From: Rothia koreensis
GTDB lineage: Bacteria; Actinomycetota; Actinomycetes; Actinomycetales; Micrococcaceae
Direction: 5' to 3'
DNA: 64,000 nt
Assembly: GCF_004136575.1 (NCBI RefSeq)
Contig: NZ_NOIQ01000009.1
Span: 1 to 64,000, forward strand
Both the position numbers and the translations under genes were made by a program. Position 1 is the stretch's first letter. Every line of letters begins with the position of its first letter. Shown in pieces: positions 1 to 8,181 of the stretch. Below the pieces are notes generated by a model. The model made no database searches and was not told where the DNA came from. It saw only the letters and a list, made by a program, of their open reading frames with translations.

Positions 1-36
1 CCCCAGTCCGAGACTCACACAAAGAAGTGGGACACC

Positions 37-1845
37 ATGACTATTGAACCGAAGACCTCGACACGTTCGGAACGAACGTGGCACGGAGGCGACGACCGAA
101 CGGCACCGCTCAGGGAAGAACCTGAGCTGCCCGGACGCGGCCTGGACGCGGAGCCGGGATCGGGCTCGGCGCAACAACGCGCCCACGAACTGAGGAACAG
201 GCCGGGCGCCGTCTTCTGGGGGTCCATCGGCGTCGTCGTTGCCTTCATCGCCTGGTCCGCGCTGTCGCCGGATTCCATGAGTGGCTCGATGACCGCGGCG
301 ATGAACTGGATCGCCGGCAGCGTGGGATGGACCTACCTCCTGGTCACCCTCGGGTGCATTCTCCTCATGGTGTACCTGGCCTTCAGCCGTTTCGGACGAA
401 TCAGACTCGGCAAGGACCAGGACCGACCCGAATACAGCACCTGGTCGTGGCTGGCCATGATCCTGTCCGCCGTCATGGGCATCGGGCTCATCAGCTACGC
501 CGTGGCCGAACCCATCATTCACTTCACGCAGCCCCCGCACGGCTTGTCCGAACCGGGCACCTATCAGGCAGCCGTCCGAGCCATGCAATTCTCGTATTTC
601 GACTGGGGACCGCATGCCTGGGCCGTGTTCGGGATCTTCGGCCTGGCTATCGCCTATTCGACCCATCGACGCGGCAACACCGGATTGATCTCACCGATGC
701 TGAGGCCCGTCCTCGGCAAGGCCATGGACGGTCCGCTGGGACACGTGGTGGACATCCTGGCGGTCATCGCTACCCTCTTCGGGACCACGGCTTCCCTGGG
801 ACTGGGCGCGTCCCAGATCTCCGAGGGCATGAATCGTGTGCTGGGGATCCCCAACGAGCTCTTCGTCCAAATCGTGATCATCATCGGAATCACGACCGTG
901 TTCACCCTCTCGGCCCTGTCCGGCGTGAACCGCGGCATCAAGTACACCAGCCAGGTCACCTCGGTGTTGTCCATCCTCCTTGCCCTGTACGTGCTCGTGA
1001 TCGGGCCGACCGGGTTCTTGGGCAACCTGTTCTTTCGCTCCATGGGCCAGTACCTCAACGACTTCTTCATGGTCAGCCTGACCACCCCGGTATCCGGCGA
1101 CGACGTCCAGTGGTACCAGTCCTGGACCTACTTCATGATGGCCTGGTGGCTGAGCTGGGGTGCGTTCGTCGGCGTCTTCCTCGCGAAGATCTCCCGCGGC
1201 CGCACGATTCGTGAGTTCGTGGTCGGCGTCCTCGGCATTCCCAGCCTGGTGTTCTTCGTCTGGTTCACAATTTTCGGAGGCACAGCCATCAAACTCGACA
1301 TGGAAGGTGCCGGATCGATCGGTCGAGCGGCAACCCAGGATCTCAATTCGGCCTTCTTCGAAACCTTGGACCAGCTGCCCCTCACAGGAATCACGTCGGT
1401 CATCGCGATCATCCTGGTGGTCTTGTTCTTCGTTTCGGGCGCGGACGCCAATACGTTCGTGTTGAGCATGCTGACATCCCGAGGAGCTCTCGAACCGAGT
1501 CGTGCCATCCTCACCACGTGGGGCGCGCTCACGGGCGTCAGCGCGATCTTCCTTTTCTTGGTCGGCGGCCTGGACGCCCTCCAACAGGCGGCCATGATCT
1601 CGGCGTTGCCCTTCGGCATCGTGATCGCCCTGCTCGGGGTCAGCCTGGTCAAGTCATTGCGCACGGACCAGGACTTCGACTTCACGCGAACCGTCACCCG
1701 CGACGAGGTGAAAACGGGGATGCTCCGCGTGCCCTCCCCCATCCTGTCCATGGACTTCGAGGATCCGCCGACCAGCTCCATCCCCCAGCAACGCGCGCCA
1801 CGCGACCAGCGAATCGAGTCCCTGAATTCCCCTGACCAGGGGTGA
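37..1845 (+). CDS. BCCT-family osmolyte (betaine/choline/carnitine) transporter
   Basis: This is a secondary transporter of 602 residues that most likely imports glycine betaine, choline, carnitine or a related quaternary amine with Na+ or H+. A charged N-terminal tail of about 60 residues precedes roughly 12 membrane helices. The family-defining Trp-rich segment AWWLSWGAFVGVFLAKISRG lies near residues 367-386, and GLISYAVAEPIIHF near residue 150 is also typical. A hydrophilic C-terminal tail of about 60 residues follows the last helix, as in the osmosensing BetP type. The ATG is preceded by AAGAAGTGGG. Together with the ABC system at 37-40 kb it suggests strong osmoprotectant uptake. The family is certain; the substrate is not. 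Confidence 0.93.
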   Translation: MTIEPKTSTRSERTWHGGDDRTAPLREEPELPGRGLDAEPGSGSAQQRAHELRNRPGAVFWGSIGVVVAFIAWSALSPDSMSGSMTAAMNWIAGSVGWTYLLVTLGCILLMVYLAFSRFGRIRLGKDQDRPEYSTWSWLAMILSAVMGIGLISYAVAEPIIHFTQPPHGLSEPGTYQAAVRAMQFSYFDWGPHAWAVFGIFGLAIAYSTHRRGNTGLISPMLRPVLGKAMDGPLGHVVDILAVIATLFGTTASLGLGASQISEGMNRVLGIPNELFVQIVIIIGITTVFTLSALSGVNRGIKYTSQVTSVLSILLALYVLVIGPTGFLGNLFFRSMGQYLNDFFMVSLTTPVSGDDVQWYQSWTYFMMAWWLSWGAFVGVFLAKISRGRTIREFVVGVLGIPSLVFFVWFTIFGGTAIKLDMEGAGSIGRAATQDLNSAFFETLDQLPLTGITSVIAIILVVLFFVSGADANTFVLSMLTSRGALEPSRAILTTWGALTGVSAIFLFLVGGLDALQQAAMISALPFGIVIALLGVSLVKSLRTDQDFDFTRTVTRDEVKTGMLRVPSPILSMDFEDPPTSSIPQQRAPRDQRIESLNSPDQG

Positions 1846-1863
1846 TCTGCCTAGAGTGGGTCC

Positions 1864-2451
1864 GTGCACAGCCTTCGACGAGCCGCCGCATTCACCGGCA
1901 CAGAAATCTTCTCCCCGTTCATTCTCGCGACCGTTTTGCTCATCGGGGTGCCCGCGAGCACGGGTCCCGGTTGGGTGTGGCAGGCCGTGGTGGGCGTGGT
2001 GGCCGTCGTCGTGATCCCGTGGGGCCTGTCCCTCTACATGGCACACACCGGCCGGGTCAGCGATCGCTTCATCTACCACCGGAAACAGCGGTACGTCTTC
2101 TACGGCATATCCCTGATCTCGATCGCCGCAGGAACCGCGATCCTGCTGATCGCGCCCGCCGCCGCGGCCACGAAGAGCATCATCATCGTGATGCTGCTGG
2201 CCATTCTGATCATCGCTCTCGTCAATTTCCGTCTCAAGGCCAGCGCCCATGCCGGAATGAGCGCGATCTTCGGCATGGTGATTCCGGGCCTGTTCGGACC
2301 CTGGTGGGTCCTCCTGTCGTTGGTGGTCCACGCTTCGGTGTGCTGGTCGCGGTGGTACCTGAAGAAGCACACCGTCCCCGAGATCGCGGTCGGGACGCTG
2401 ATCGGTGTGCTGCTCGGCGCGGGCCACCTGTGGTTCGCCTCCTCGCTCTGA
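1864..2451 (+). CDS. PAP2-like integral membrane protein
   Basis: This 195-residue protein has about six hydrophobic segments. The stretch RLKASAHAGMSA followed by SRWYLKKHTVPEIAVGTLIG resembles the second and third motifs of membrane PAP2 lipid phosphatases (SGH and SR-x5-H). The first arginine-rich motif is not clear, so activity is uncertain. Translation starts at a GTG 18 nt after the BCCT stop, with only a weak purine stretch before it, so coupling to the upstream gene is likely. An unusual PAP2-superfamily protein or a plain membrane protein are both possible; the similarity is recognised by eye only. Confidence 0.6.
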   Translation: MHSLRRAAAFTGTEIFSPFILATVLLIGVPASTGPGWVWQAVVGVVAVVVIPWGLSLYMAHTGRVSDRFIYHRKQRYVFYGISLISIAAGTAILLIAPAAAATKSIIIVMLLAILIIALVNFRLKASAHAGMSAIFGMVIPGLFGPWWVLLSLVVHASVCWSRWYLKKHTVPEIAVGTLIGVLLGAGHLWFASSL

Positions 2452-2542
2452 CCGGCTGTTTCTCATCATGAACGTCGTTTGCGCCTGCGGCGTCGTCGGG
2501 AGAAGCTGAAACCGCCACATCAGCACGAGCGGAAGGATGGGC

Positions 2543-3463
2543 ATGCTCGGGGTACTCGAGGGCTTCGCCATCATCGGGATCGTCGTCGGTATCGGGTACG
2601 TGGTCGAGCGCATGGGCGTGCTCGGCAAGAACGCCGGCTGGACCCTCAATCGATTCGCGTTCTTCGTTGCCCTGCCGGCGCTGATGTTCACGACCCTGGC
2701 GACGTCGGACCTCCACGTCATCTTCTCCGCGCGGCTACCGGTCGCCGCGCTGAGCTTCGTGGCCATGGCAGCCCTGTACACGCTAATCGCCGGGGTTTTT
2801 CTCAAACGCGGGGTCGGCCGGGTGACGGTCGGGGCCGTCGGGGCGGCCCTGCTGAACTCGAACAACATGGGCCTACCAGTGGCCACCTATATTTTCGGTG
2901 ACCCATCCCAGGTGGCCCCGATCCTGTTGTTCCAGCTGGTCCTGGCCACTCCCATCTGCCTGGCGATCTTCGACGTCGTCGCCAAAGGCAGGTTGTCCGC
3001 TCGGGACGTGATCAGCCAACCCTTCCGCAACCCGATCATCATCGCTTCGGTGCTCGGTGTTCTGGTCAATGCCCTGGGGGTTCCGATCCCGGAAGTCATC
3101 GACCAGCCCCTGACCCTGGTCGGTGGGGCAGGGATCCCCCTGATCCTGGTGGCCTTCGGCATGTCGCTGCGGGGAAACCGTCCGCTCGCGGTCGAGGGCC
3201 AAAAGGTCGAGACGCTCCTCTCGGTGGGCCTGAAAGTCGTGGCCATGCCTGTGGCGGCGTTCCTCCTGGGCAACTACGTCTTCGGACTGGCCCCGCACGA
3301 CCTCTTCGCGGCCACGGCCCTGGCCGGCCTGCCGACGGCACAGAACCTCTTCAGCTTCTCCTCGCGCTACAACCAGAATGTCTCGCTGGCCAGGGACATC
3401 GTCCTCCTCTCGACGATCGCCGCGATACCGGCACTCTTCGTGATCGCAGCAATCATGGCCTAG
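2543..3463 (+). CDS. AEC-family (auxin efflux carrier-like) transporter
   Basis: This membrane protein of about 306 residues has roughly ten helices and the AEC fold: an N-terminal half beginning EGFAIIGIVVGIGYVVERMG and a Gly/Pro-broken C-terminal half with LVGGAGIPLILVAFGMSLRG. In bacteria such carriers move malonate, malate or other small carboxylates. The start is decided by the ribosome site: GGAAGG at 2531-2536 abuts an ATG at 2537 but lies six bases from the ATG at 2543, so the second is preferred. The gene ends at the first repeat-filled gap and converges on the crcB operon. The substrate is unknown. Confidence 0.88.
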   Translation: MLGVLEGFAIIGIVVGIGYVVERMGVLGKNAGWTLNRFAFFVALPALMFTTLATSDLHVIFSARLPVAALSFVAMAALYTLIAGVFLKRGVGRVTVGAVGAALLNSNNMGLPVATYIFGDPSQVAPILLFQLVLATPICLAIFDVVAKGRLSARDVISQPFRNPIIIASVLGVLVNALGVPIPEVIDQPLTLVGGAGIPLILVAFGMSLRGNRPLAVEGQKVETLLSVGLKVVAMPVAAFLLGNYVFGLAPHDLFAATALAGLPTAQNLFSFSSRYNQNVSLARDIVLLSTIAAIPALFVIAAIMA

Positions 3464-3588
3464 GCGCTCTCGGTTTATTTGGGGGGTGGCTGGGTGGGTC
3501 GCTGGGGCTGGTTTTGGGTCTGACCAGGGCTGCCCCGGGTCGGGTCCGGCGACGCTGGGCGGGGGACTTGGGTGCGAGCGCGATTGGC

Positions 3589-3720
3589 ACCGGGTCCACG
3601 CCGGCCGCGTTGGGTGGATTTGGGTCGGAGACGACTGGCACCGGGTCCACGCAGGCCGCGTTGGGTGGATTTGGGTCGGATGCGACTGGCCCCGGGTCCA
3701 CGCCGGCCGCGTTGGGTGGC
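3589..3720. repeat. 51-bp tandem repeat, about 2.6 units
   Basis: Units beginning CCGGGTCCACG recur at 3589/3640/3691, exactly 51 bp apart. They share the core GGCCGCGTTGGGTGGATTTG with only scattered substitutions. The last unit runs straight into the palindrome that begins GTTGGGTGG at 3711, so unit and palindrome share that sequence. No ribosome site or homologous protein supports translation of the repeat. Confidence 0.85.
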
Positions 3721-3813
3721 GGTTACCCGAATCGGGGCCATTTGCCTCCGAAAGGTGGCGGTTAGGACACCACCTAACGGAGGGAAACGGCTCTCAATCC
3801 GGTAACCACCACC
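3711..3813. repeat. Type-B imperfect palindrome, copy 1
   Basis: The left arm begins GTTGGGTGGCGGTTACC and the right arm ends GGTAACCACCACC. Inside, TTTGCCTCCGAAAGGTGG on the left mirrors CCACCTAACGGAGGGAAA on the right with mismatches. The whole could fold into a hairpin with about 45-bp arms in DNA or RNA. Its position just after a converging pair of stop codons would suit a bidirectional terminator, but that role is inferred. Confidence 0.8.
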
Positions 3814-3857
3814 GGACGGGGCCAGTCCGGGTGGCCGACGTCGTCGTGAACCCCCTC

Positions 3858-4032
3858 GAGGCGGCAATTTCGAGCGGTCCGGCGCCCGAGGTGGCAATCG
3901 CGTGCGTTCCGCGGCCCGAGGTGGCAGTCTTGAGCGTTTTCGGGCCCCAAATCCGCACAAAACTGCCACCTCGCAGGGAGAACCGCACGAGAATGCCACC
4001 TCGCAGGAAGAACCGCACGAGAATGCCACCTC
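3858..4032. repeat. Type-A head-to-head 30-bp repeat array, site 1
   Basis: Three forward repeats (GAGGYGGCA at 3858, 3888, 3918) face three reverse repeats (TGCCACCTC at 3964, 3994, 4024). All spacings within each half are 30 bp. The centre reads GTTTTCGGGCCCCAAA, a partial palindrome. Unlike CRISPR, there are no unique spacers; the intervening bases are part of the repeat. Confidence 0.85.
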
Positions 4033-4089
4033 GCGGGGGGAGGGAGGGGGCTGGCCCACAGACAGCCCCAGAGGCCGGCCCGGAACTCC

Positions 4090-4470
4090 CTAGCCGAGAA
4101 GCCTGCCCAACCCCAGCCCCGCCGCGGCCGCCGCGGTCGAGACCACGAGCAGTCCGAGGGCGTTGACCCACGCGGCGTTCCAGCGTCGCTCCTGCATGAG
4201 CCGGAACGTTTCCACGCTTGCGGTCGAGAACGTCGTATAGCCTCCCATGAACCCGACGCCCAGGACCGCCTGCAGTTCCGGCGCCACCAGGTGCGCGGCG
4301 AGCAGGCCAGTCAGCCCTCCGAGCAGGAACGAGCCGGAGATGTTGATGATGTTGGTCGCCCACGGCATCGAGTTGCCCAGGGCCTGCTTGATGACGCCGT
4401 CCAGAAGCATGCGCACCGCCGCGCCGGCGCCTCCCGCGAGCGCGACGCCGAGAAAGAGCCAATCGATCAC
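4090..4470 (-). CDS. crcB: CrcB/Fluc fluoride channel, second subunit gene
   Basis: This 126-residue protein with four membrane helices exports fluoride down its gradient. The signature GFMGGYTTFSTASVE (about residues 73-87) and the earlier NIINISGSF asparagine segment are typical of Fluc channels. It starts at GTG 4468-4470 and overlaps the stop of the upstream crcB by 4 bp, so the two are translationally coupled. Paired crcB genes in Gram-positive bacteria usually encode the two halves of a heterodimeric channel. No fluoride riboswitch was recognised in front of the operon. Confidence 0.93.
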   Translation of the reverse strand: MIDWLFLGVALAGGAGAAVRMLLDGVIKQALGNSMPWATNIINISGSFLLGGLTGLLAAHLVAPELQAVLGVGFMGGYTTFSTASVETFRLMQERRWNAAWVNALGLLVVSTAAAAAGLGLGRLLG

Positions 4471-4937
4471 GCGGCGGTCCTTTCGTCGTTGCGGACCGGC
4501 GTCGTCGTTCGAGCTGCCACCAGAATCCCAGCGCCGGAGGCGACGACTCCGACAACCACGGTCAGCAGGGCATAGCCGATCCCCGTCCAGATTCGACCGG
4601 AGCCGAGGAGTTCGACGACGTTCGTCGCGAGCGTGCTGTAGGTCGTGAATCCACCCAGGGCACCGGTTCCCACGAGCACGCGGACCGTCCGCCGGGTGCC
4701 GACGTCGTCCCCGCGACGTCCGAGGGCTTCCAGAAGGTAGCCGAGGCAGAACGCCCCCACCAGGTTGATCGCGAGGATCGCGCCCATGGCCTGACCAGAG
4801 CCGGGGAAGGCGAGGGTCAGCCCGTATCGGATCGCGGTACCGAGGGCACCGCCGAGAAATGCGAGACCGAGATAGGCCGGACGGAGGTACAGGGGGCCGG
4901 TGGTCGGGGTGGGCGATTGGTCGTGACGCCGCATCAT
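4467..4937 (-). CDS. crcB: CrcB/Fluc fluoride channel, first subunit gene
   Basis: This 156-residue protein has four helices after a short Pro/Arg-rich N-terminus. The hallmark GALGGFTTYSTLATN is present, with the pore asparagine in AINLVGAFCLG. Its ATG overlaps the stop of the universal stress gene by 4 bp, giving a usp-crcB-crcB operon on the minus strand. The pair probably forms an antiparallel heterodimer with the downstream product. The N-terminal 15 residues look non-conserved, so an internal start is possible, although the overlap argues for the called ATG. Confidence 0.93.
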   Translation of the reverse strand: MMRRHDQSPTPTTGPLYLRPAYLGLAFLGGALGTAIRYGLTLAFPGSGQAMGAILAINLVGAFCLGYLLEALGRRGDDVGTRRTVRVLVGTGALGGFTTYSTLATNVVELLGSGRIWTGIGYALLTVVVGVVASGAGILVAARTTTPVRNDERTAA

Positions 4938-5515
4938 ACCGTCCCGGCCGTTCCGTGCGGCTTCTCGCCCTCGACGTCGCCCTCGCCGGCGTCGGCGTCG
5001 TCGCCGTCGGCGCTGCCGGCGTCGGCGGTATCCCCGTCGCCCTCAACATCGCGCCAGGGCACCACGACGACGGGGCGTTCCTGCACGTGGCTCAGATACG
5101 TGGCGACGGACCCATTGAGGAATTCGCGGAAGCCGCCCCGGAAGCCGGGCTCGTGCGCTCCGACCACGATCATCGAGGCGCCTTCCGACTCCGCGAGTCG
5201 GGCAAGTTCGGCCCCCGCGCCGCCCGCGAGTGAATGCTCGCTCCACTCGACCGGGGTTCCGCGCAGGACCTCTTCGATCCTCGAACGGACCCGGTCCGGG
5301 AAGGGCTGAACGGCCTCGTCGAATTCGTCCGGGTCCAGGCTCTCCGAGGCGATGGTTCCGTCGTCGTTGAGCCTGACGGTCCGGCGTCCGACGTCGACGA
5401 GACAGCACGCGAGGCGAGAGCCGGTCGAGTATGCCAACCAGCTGGCCGTCGAGAGAATGGGTTCGAGCTGCCGCGGGTCGATGCCGACGGCGATCACTCC
5501 GCCGTGTGAGCTCAT
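4934..5515 (-). CDS. Universal stress protein (UspA family) with acidic tail
   Basis: This cytoplasmic single-domain Usp protein has 193 residues. The nucleotide-binding style segment MIVVGAHEPGFRGGFREFLN followed by GSVATYLSHVQERPVVVVPW matches the G-x2-G-x9-GS pattern of ATP-binding Usp proteins. An Asp/Gly/Ala-rich acidic tail of about 40 residues is unusual for the family and looks like low-complexity expansion. It is the first gene of the fluoride-export operon, suggesting stress-linked expression of the channels. Confidence 0.88.
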   Translation of the reverse strand: MSSHGGVIAVGIDPRQLEPILSTASWLAYSTGSRLACCLVDVGRRTVRLNDDGTIASESLDPDEFDEAVQPFPDRVRSRIEEVLRGTPVEWSEHSLAGGAGAELARLAESEGASMIVVGAHEPGFRGGFREFLNGSVATYLSHVQERPVVVVPWRDVEGDGDTADAGSADGDDADAGEGDVEGEKPHGTAGTV

Positions 5516-5782
5516 CGCGCCTCACCACCCGGGTCACGGGTCAGTGCGCGGGTGCGCGGCGTACGGGGTTTCATGGGTCTCCTACCTTCCGACGCGGACG
5601 CACCGTTTCATGGCGCGCCACATGACACAGGCAGGGACTGTTGTCGTTGTCCGCCGGCTCCGGATGGAGTGTCCCGTGGGCAACGAGGTTGGGTTACGGC
5701 GAGCCCCACCGCCGCGACGGAGCGTGTCCGTCCACTGAGTTCAACGTATTCCGGGCGCCCCGAGAAGTCAACGCGCCGCGGC

Positions 5783-5858
5783 CCGCCATGGCGGACACCT
5801 TCCGTCACGGCGGACATTTCCCGCCGTGGCGGAGATCATCCGCCGTGGCGCAAACCGT
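5783..5858. repeat. Four direct 19-bp iterations of a CCGCC-RTGGCGG dyad
   Basis: The near-palindrome CCGCCATGGCGG and variants begin at 5783, 5802, 5821 and 5840, exactly 19 bp apart. The third copy reads CCGCCGTGGCGGAGATCAT. Such evenly phased dyads in a promoter region behave like an operator array for a dimeric repressor or cooperative regulator. It sits about 125-200 bp upstream of the GntR start. Confidence 0.8.
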
Positions 5859-5921
5859 CACGTCCGGAAGTCCTCCATTTCGGCCACCCTCCCTTGCGAT
5901 CAGCAGTCGAGAGGCCTAATG

Positions 5922-5932
5922 TACAACTTGTA
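5922..5932. promoter_or_regulatory. Inverted repeat TACAA-C-TTGTA, putative GntR operator
   Basis: A perfect 5-bp inverted repeat with a 1-bp spacer lies 50 bp upstream of the GntR start in an AT-richer patch. FCD-type GntR regulators often bind short palindromes of this size near their own promoter, so autoregulation is plausible. Binding is inferred. Confidence 0.4.
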
Positions 5933-5981
5933 TCTATGTTGCGTTCAACCCCAGGAACGCGAAGTCTCGAAGGAACGGACC

Positions 5982-6674
5982 GTGCCCCAGAAATCCGCCA
6001 GGCCTCGCCCCGACGCCGATTCCGCCCCCACCCAGGAACGTCACACCGCCCCCGCGGGCGACCTCGTGTACCAAGAGGTCAAGGCCCGCATCCTCGACCA
6101 CAGGCTCGAAGGCGGCGCCCTGATCAGCGAGGGGGACATCGCCGCCGAACTCCAGGTCAGCCGGACGCCGGTTCGCGAGGGGTTCGTGCGGTTGCAGGCC
6201 GAGGGGTGGATGACGCTGTACCCCAAGCGCGGTGCCCTGATCCGGCAGGCCGGCCCCAATGAAGCGCGGGACGTGGTCGAGGCGCGGATCGTCGTCGAGT
6301 CCCACGCGGTCGAAGCCATCACGACGTCGGGCCACGGCCAGGAAGTCGCGGACGAGCTGCGCGAGCTGATCCGGACCCAGTCGGAGGCGCTCGACGCAGG
6401 CAACCATGACGACTTCGCCGAGATCGACGCCGACTTCCACCAGCACATCGTTCTGCGCGCGGGGAACGGGCTGTTCATCGACTTCTTCGACAACCTCAAG
6501 GACCGGCAACGCCGAATGTCGGCGCGCTCCGTCTGGAAATCCAGCGAAAAGGCCGAGACCGTTCTGGCCCACCACCGCGAGCTGGCCGACCTCATCGCCG
6601 CGGGCGACGTCGTCGGCTTCAAGCAACGGCTCGGCACCCACCTCAACGAGGTGCACCACCGTCTCCTCCCCTGA
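5982..6674 (+). CDS. GntR-family transcriptional regulator, FCD type
   Basis: This 230-residue regulator has an N-terminal winged helix and an all-helical FCD ligand domain. The HTH core GDIAAELQVSRTPVREGFVR and the ligand-domain pattern ending in HHRELADLIAAGD are diagnostic. Histidines of the FCD metal/ligand site are seen in ADFHQHIVLRAGN. The reading frame is open further upstream, but GTG 5982 is chosen because AAGGAAC lies 6-8 bases before it and the family length of about 230 residues fits. It is followed after 53 bp by an MFS transporter, its probable target. Confidence 0.9.
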   Translation: MPQKSARPRPDADSAPTQERHTAPAGDLVYQEVKARILDHRLEGGALISEGDIAAELQVSRTPVREGFVRLQAEGWMTLYPKRGALIRQAGPNEARDVVEARIVVESHAVEAITTSGHGQEVADELRELIRTQSEALDAGNHDDFAEIDADFHQHIVLRAGNGLFIDFFDNLKDRQRRMSARSVWKSSEKAETVLAHHRELADLIAAGDVVGFKQRLGTHLNEVHHRLLP

Positions 6675-6727
6675 GACCGGTCGCCGAGACCCCAGTCACC
6701 ACAATTCCCTCGAAAGGACTCCCCCTC

Positions 6728-7969
6728 TTGCTTCCTCAGAAGCGCCGCCTCCCCCTGTGGCTTCTCGTCGCCACGTCCCTCTTCGCCGTCGCATGGGGCG
6801 GCAACCAGTTCACTCCACTTCTCGTGATGTACCAGGACCTCGACGACCTGAGCACCGGCGCGGTCGACGTCCTCCTCGGCGCGTACGTGCTGGGCATCGT
6901 TCCGGCGCTTCTGGTCGGCGGGCCACTCTCGGACCGTTGGGGGAGAAGGCCCCTCATGATTCCCGGGCCCGTGTTCGCCCTGATCGCCTCGGTACTGTTG
7001 GCCGTCGGTGCGGCCTCGCCCACGGTCCTGTTCATCGGCCGGGTCTTCTCGGGCCTTGGCTTGGGGCTGGGCATGGTGGTCGGTGGCTCCTGGATCAAAG
7101 AGCTCTCCATGGCTCCCTATGATCCGTCCGCCGACGACGCCGCCGGGGCCCGACGTGCCTCGATGTCCTTGACCGCAGGGTTCGCCCTCGGTGCCGCGGT
7201 GGCCGCCGGGCTCGCACAGTTCGGCCCCTGGCAAGCGGCAACGCCTTATGTGGTGCACATGATCGTGGCCCTGGTCGGCCTCGCGGCCGCGCTGATGGCC
7301 CCCGAGACTCATAGTCGCCAGGCCGAGCCGGCCCGGTTGGTCGACGACCTCCGGATTCCCACGGCGAAACACCGCAGGTTCCTGTGGGTCGTGGTCCCCA
7401 TGGCCCCCTGGGTCTTCGGGTGCGCGGGCAGCGCCTACGCGGTTCTGCCCGGTGTGGTGAGCGCCCGGACCCAGGGTCTGGACATCGGATTCTCCGGACT
7501 GTTGTGCCTCGTCGGACTGGGGTGCGGATTCATCTTGCAGCAACTCGGCAAGAGGTTCGACGACGTCCGGTCGGCGCGCGCCGTCGTCGTCGCCCTGGCC
7601 TGCACCGTCCCCGCCATGGTCTGCGCCGCATGGGCCTCGTACACCCTGAATCCGTGGCTCGCGGTCCTGGCCGCGGCCATGCTCGGCAGTTCGTACGGGC
7701 TGCTACTGGTCTCCGGGCTGCAGGAGGTTCAACGCATCGCCAGCCCCAAGGATCTGGCCGGCCTGACCGCCGTCTACTACTCCCTGACCTACTTGGGCTT
7801 CTTCATCCCCGCGGCCCTCGCGGTGCTGAACTCCTGGATGACGTACCAGGTCATGTTCGTCGGGGGCGGTGCCGTGGCCCTGCTCTGCCTCGCCCTGGTC
7901 GCGAGTTTCTACCGCAAACACCTTCCGAATGCCGGTCCAGCGAACGGCGCCGAGGCCGCGCGGGCCTGA
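6728..7969 (+). CDS. MFS transporter
   Basis: This major facilitator protein has 413 residues and about 12 helices. Motif A appears as GGPLSDRWGRRPL after helix 2, and a long loop separates the two halves. It starts at TTG 6728, nine bases after AAAGGA. It follows the GntR regulator in the same direction, so its substrate is probably the GntR effector or a metabolite of the same route. It could equally be a drug or organic-acid exporter; nothing identifies the cargo. The gene ends at the second repeat-filled gap. Confidence 0.9.
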   Translation: MLPQKRRLPLWLLVATSLFAVAWGGNQFTPLLVMYQDLDDLSTGAVDVLLGAYVLGIVPALLVGGPLSDRWGRRPLMIPGPVFALIASVLLAVGAASPTVLFIGRVFSGLGLGLGMVVGGSWIKELSMAPYDPSADDAAGARRASMSLTAGFALGAAVAAGLAQFGPWQAATPYVVHMIVALVGLAAALMAPETHSRQAEPARLVDDLRIPTAKHRRFLWVVVPMAPWVFGCAGSAYAVLPGVVSARTQGLDIGFSGLLCLVGLGCGFILQQLGKRFDDVRSARAVVVALACTVPAMVCAAWASYTLNPWLAVLAAAMLGSSYGLLLVSGLQEVQRIASPKDLAGLTAVYYSLTYLGFFIPAALAVLNSWMTYQVMFVGGGAVALLCLALVASFYRKHLPNAGPANGAEAARA

Positions 7970-7992
7970 GGTCCGGGCCTGTGGCCGGCGGG

Positions 7993-8132
7993 CGGGGCGG
8001 CGTCGGGCGTCGCGCGCGGGCGACGGCGTCGGGCGTCGCTGGGCCGGGCGCGTCGGCGTCGGGCGTTGGGCGCGGGCGCGTCGGCGTCGGACGTTGGGCA
8101 GGCGCGACGGCGTCGGACGCAGCTGGGATGGG
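7993..8132. repeat. 28-bp tandem repeat, five units
   Basis: Units start at 7993, 8021, 8049, 8077 and 8105. The consensus is close to CGCGTCGGCGTCGGGCGTTG plus eight more bases. Units diverge by a few substitutions each but keep the 28-bp period. The run lies directly after the MFS stop codon. Confidence 0.75.
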
Positions 8133-8181
8133 CCGTTTGCGCGTCGGGGCTGGGTTGGGAGCGCGATTCTCGGCCTGGACG

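Larger units (their letters stand above)
3464..4089. repeat. Repeat site 1: gap between convergent genes with 51-bp tandem repeat, type-B palindrome and type-A 30-bp array
   Basis: This 626-bp gap lies between the convergent AEC and crcB genes and has no plausible gene. From left to right it holds a 51-bp tandem repeat (units starting 3589, 3640 and 3691), a long imperfect palindrome (3711-3813), and an array of GAGGTGGCA-type repeats. Forward repeats start at 3858, 3888 and 3918. Inverted copies (TGCCACCTC) start at 3964, 3994 and 4024. The period is exactly 30 bp on both sides of a GGGCCC-containing centre. The same components recur at 8.0-8.6, 16.7-17.4 and 36.2-36.4 kb. Confidence 0.88.
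5516..5981. promoter_or_regulatory. Divergent regulatory gap between usp-crcB and the GntR-MFS operon
   Basis: This stretch of about 466 bp contains no gene. It must hold promoters for both divergent operons. Its right half carries four 19-bp iterations (5783-5858) and a short inverted repeat (5922-5932), annotated separately. Nothing resembling a fluoride riboswitch was found next to the usp start. Confidence 0.6.

Noticed and set aside
3858-4032. 30-bp periodic repeats as a CRISPR array
   Set aside because: There are no unique spacers between repeats, the two halves have opposite orientation, and no cas gene is in the window.
3486-4166. Open frames across repeat site 1 that would encode repetitive peptides
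   Set aside because: The frames stay open because unit lengths 30 and 51 are multiples of three; no start signal or known protein supports translation.
5516-5700. Fluoride riboswitch in front of usp-crcB-crcB
   Set aside because: No segment matched the conserved crcB aptamer pattern on the minus strand.
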